Shown piece by piece: positions 24,001-24,807 of a DNA stretch of 24,807 nt (position 1 is the stretch's first letter; each line of letters starts with the position of its first letter). The notes below the pieces were generated by a model, which ran no database searches, was not told the origin of the DNA, and worked only from the letters and a program-made list of their open reading frames with translations. Origin of the DNA: Deltaproteobacteria bacterium (GTDB lineage: Bacteria > Desulfobacterota > Syntrophia > Syntrophales > Smithellaceae); the NCBI GenBank assembly GCA_009668925.1, contig SBEK01000042.1, forward strand, positions 1 through 24,807, given 5' to 3'. The position numbers were made by a program, and so were the translations under genes.

Positions 24001-24807
24001 GTTACCAGATACGTTCCGGGCAGTGATCCGGCCGTATTCCATAAGCTTTTCACGGTGCTGGTGGCACCGGCAAGAAGAGTTGTTATCTTCTTTTCATCCG
24101 CGAAAACAACGGCACCACCGGAATTTGTGATCCTGAGGATCGCCGTCAGTTCGGGAATAATCATATCGGTGCCGGCATTCGTGATGCTGACGCTCATTTC
24201 CGCATTTTCATCGGACAGGTAGATGGTTTTGTCCGTGGTCAGGGTTACCGGGTCAATTATTATTTCCGGCACGATTTTAAAGGCGGCGATATTTTCGGCC
24301 AGCACCGTCTGGTCCGACTTTAATGCAGTGCGGACATGATACTGACCGCTGAATGAGGCTGCCGTATTCCAGACGAAGCCGATATTCGTATCGGAGGCAT
24401 AGTCCAATTGGATGTCAACCGGCGGAAGCGTCGCGACCAATCCGCCGTCTATGTCCTCGACAACTGCGGTGAGCCGGGCATTCATCTTTTCACCGGAATT
24501 CATCACATGGACATTGACACGGACATCCTGGTCGGTCCCGTATTGGCCGGCATCCAGTTTTGTCGTCATTTCAACGCCCTTGTGCATCGTCACGATAATG
24601 TCTTTAAACGCCGTATTGTTGTCTTCTGATGCTTCGCGGATTGCATCCTCCGGATCGATTGCCGCAAACAGCGTGTTCACGCCTGTTGCGTTCACACTGC
24701 TCCATTCCAAGTGGACCGACTGGGATGCCCCGGCGGCAATCAACGATACAGTTTCATATTTCAAGAGCGTCCATTTGCCGTTGGTCAGCATGTAGATTGC
24801 AATGTTC
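21072..24807 (-). CDS. Very large CARDB/Ig-like surface protein with GATase-like domain (5' end outside the window)
   Basis: At least 1244 residues; the frame is open at the right edge, so the N-terminus and any signal peptide are missing. Numbered from the first Met in the window (24791), it begins in a CARDB-type module ending IDPEDAIREASEDNNT (46-60). Modules of about 100-110 residues follow; three of them contain the motif WNT (141, 251, 654) before a G-x-Y strand. An Ig-like pair occupies about 395-580. Residues ~813-1040 look like a class I glutamine-amidotransferase-like fold (NLLVWVND, then FIILGD, SGKGVIS, and YGLGKTVFFAFD) with an insert containing C825, C836 and C845. A beta domain (1043-1150) and a charged helical tail (1150-1239) close the protein. 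It is probably extracellular or on the cell surface, in adhesion or carbohydrate contact; domain names are inferred from motifs and no enzyme activity is shown. Confidence 0.75.
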   Translation of the reverse strand, partial: NIAIYMLTNGKWTLLKYETVSLIAAGASQSVHLEWSSVNATGVNTLFAAIDPEDAIREASEDNNTAFKDIIVTMHKGVEMTTKLDAGQYGTDQDVRVNVHVMNSGEKMNARLTAVVEDIDGGLVATLPPVDIQLDYASDTNIGFVWNTAASFSGQYHVRTALKSDQTVLAENIAAFKIVPEIIIDPVTLTTDKTIYLSDENAEMSVSITNAGTDMIIPELTAILRITNSGGAVVFADEKKITTLLAGATSTVKSLWNTAGSLPGTYLVTLEVFIENSLVAVKKVQFSIDPIVRVTGSIAASPASVLYGSDAKFDYTAMNTGNRDLSDVILRLSIIDPGSQDVLRLVEAAVDLPVDVQKTGSFTIATQGCKLGNYTAVLNSLHEGNIRKIADASFIVRDGLPPVVSVMTPIAGTVCKSPINIAVTVVDDLSGVAGVEYQIDAGAWTYLPVADAATGRYSIVLTPVKADEGAHTISFRAIDQALNMSVPLSTNIIINLTPVKTPVILSPANDSAVVTDTINITGVSEPGYTVNMELNGITGVVQADPANGSVAFAGIRLTPGRNNFRFFAKDPAGNTSDVLHYALTYLPLKTTLALDKPAYSINENVAIVATMANVSTAYPLGNLTAKLALQDSGGRTIFMEEQAVAALAAGASLDWKKVWNTVLNSKGVYSVKLQMFDGNNLLSADVALFEILGTAGTGDGLSGAAAALPAQVFIGNNENISYNVSNGGNEDVMALTVKILIIHSATQAQVAKFTDQQSIPKGGAVAGINTLVTSALNPGVYSAVLAVVTSSMPMSKKLAVADFEIKAGVEITKMIDTATPNLLVWVNDKCRHDISRDEANCTKPRPGEKCAGPDLLEGILLESEANYRMVYNRDDFTVALRNPFYTDFIILGDHEPLTGHYDTELREQIYSGKGVISSLYFKDRLHNAENHDSLFGYTYRGHLPGSHYSIHISAGSFFDAAALETEGEVLRVEADKPENVQAWLRWRHGHGGNPSPGGSPGIIVNTYGLGKTVFFAFDYNASLTDDHYATSAMLLKKAIAHIHNATAPDVYSSQKYVPVRIGLKNLSETVDLRLTERYPAGIDIYDPATDNWVTDRPWIFDVSLPKGDGRTVKYFAFTPSETGVYELQTDVDMSISGNYHFYKGVSVNVNVKDTTTNLETAVINSLNALRPTFMADKKLIRNVVAQIETVQNRKVNSQHDVEKNIMDIVSAIERLIDVRTVDITNIRLMLDELLQVWEARYLMQ

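Overview
The window reads as chromosome from a Gram-negative anaerobe of moderate GC. Lipid A and Kdo genes (an LpxH-like hydrolase, KdsD) and two outer-membrane beta-barrels indicate a diderm. A very large 2-hydroxyacyl-CoA-dehydratase-activase-type protein with many conserved cysteines, next to a beta-oxidation pair, indicates anaerobic acyl-CoA metabolism. The mix fits Desulfobacterota/Syntrophales-like bacteria, but that placement is an inference from gene content only. No rRNA, transposase, phage gene, CRISPR array or plasmid origin was seen.

Left part, + strand (1-7869): a small outer-membrane barrel closed by a strong terminator; a ~1396-residue protein joining two activase ATPase domains to a DUF2229/HgdB-like cysteine-rich region; an NCS2-type nucleobase permease with an extra cytoplasmic C-terminal domain; and a second barrel. 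A bidirectional hairpin separates this block from an initiator tRNA gene on the minus strand, which has a clear sigma70-type promoter.

Middle part (8038-14281): a two-gene putrescine module on the minus strand (agmatinase, then pyruvoyl-dependent arginine decarboxylase); an LpxH-like hydrolase divergent from kdsD plus a gamma-carbonic-anhydrase-like gene; and, convergent with these, a translationally coupled GT2 glycosyltransferase/methyltransferase pair. A tRNA-Val(CAC) follows, with its own promoter and terminator.

Right part, all minus strand (14386-24807): a fadN-like hydroxyacyl-CoA dehydrogenase/enoyl-CoA hydratase fusion followed by thiolase. Its upstream region carries two inverted repeats built from the same half-site, ATGA(A/G)CCG, a candidate operator pair. 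Beyond it lie a GT-C type membrane glycosyltransferase and the 3' part of a very large CARDB/Ig-like surface protein that contains a predicted glutamine-amidotransferase-like domain. That gene runs off the right edge.

The items most worth a second look are the fused activase (possibly an intramolecular [4Fe-4S] pseudo-dimer with its own acceptor), the repeated half-sites upstream of the fad operon, the modular surface protein, and the nucleobase permease with its soluble tail.
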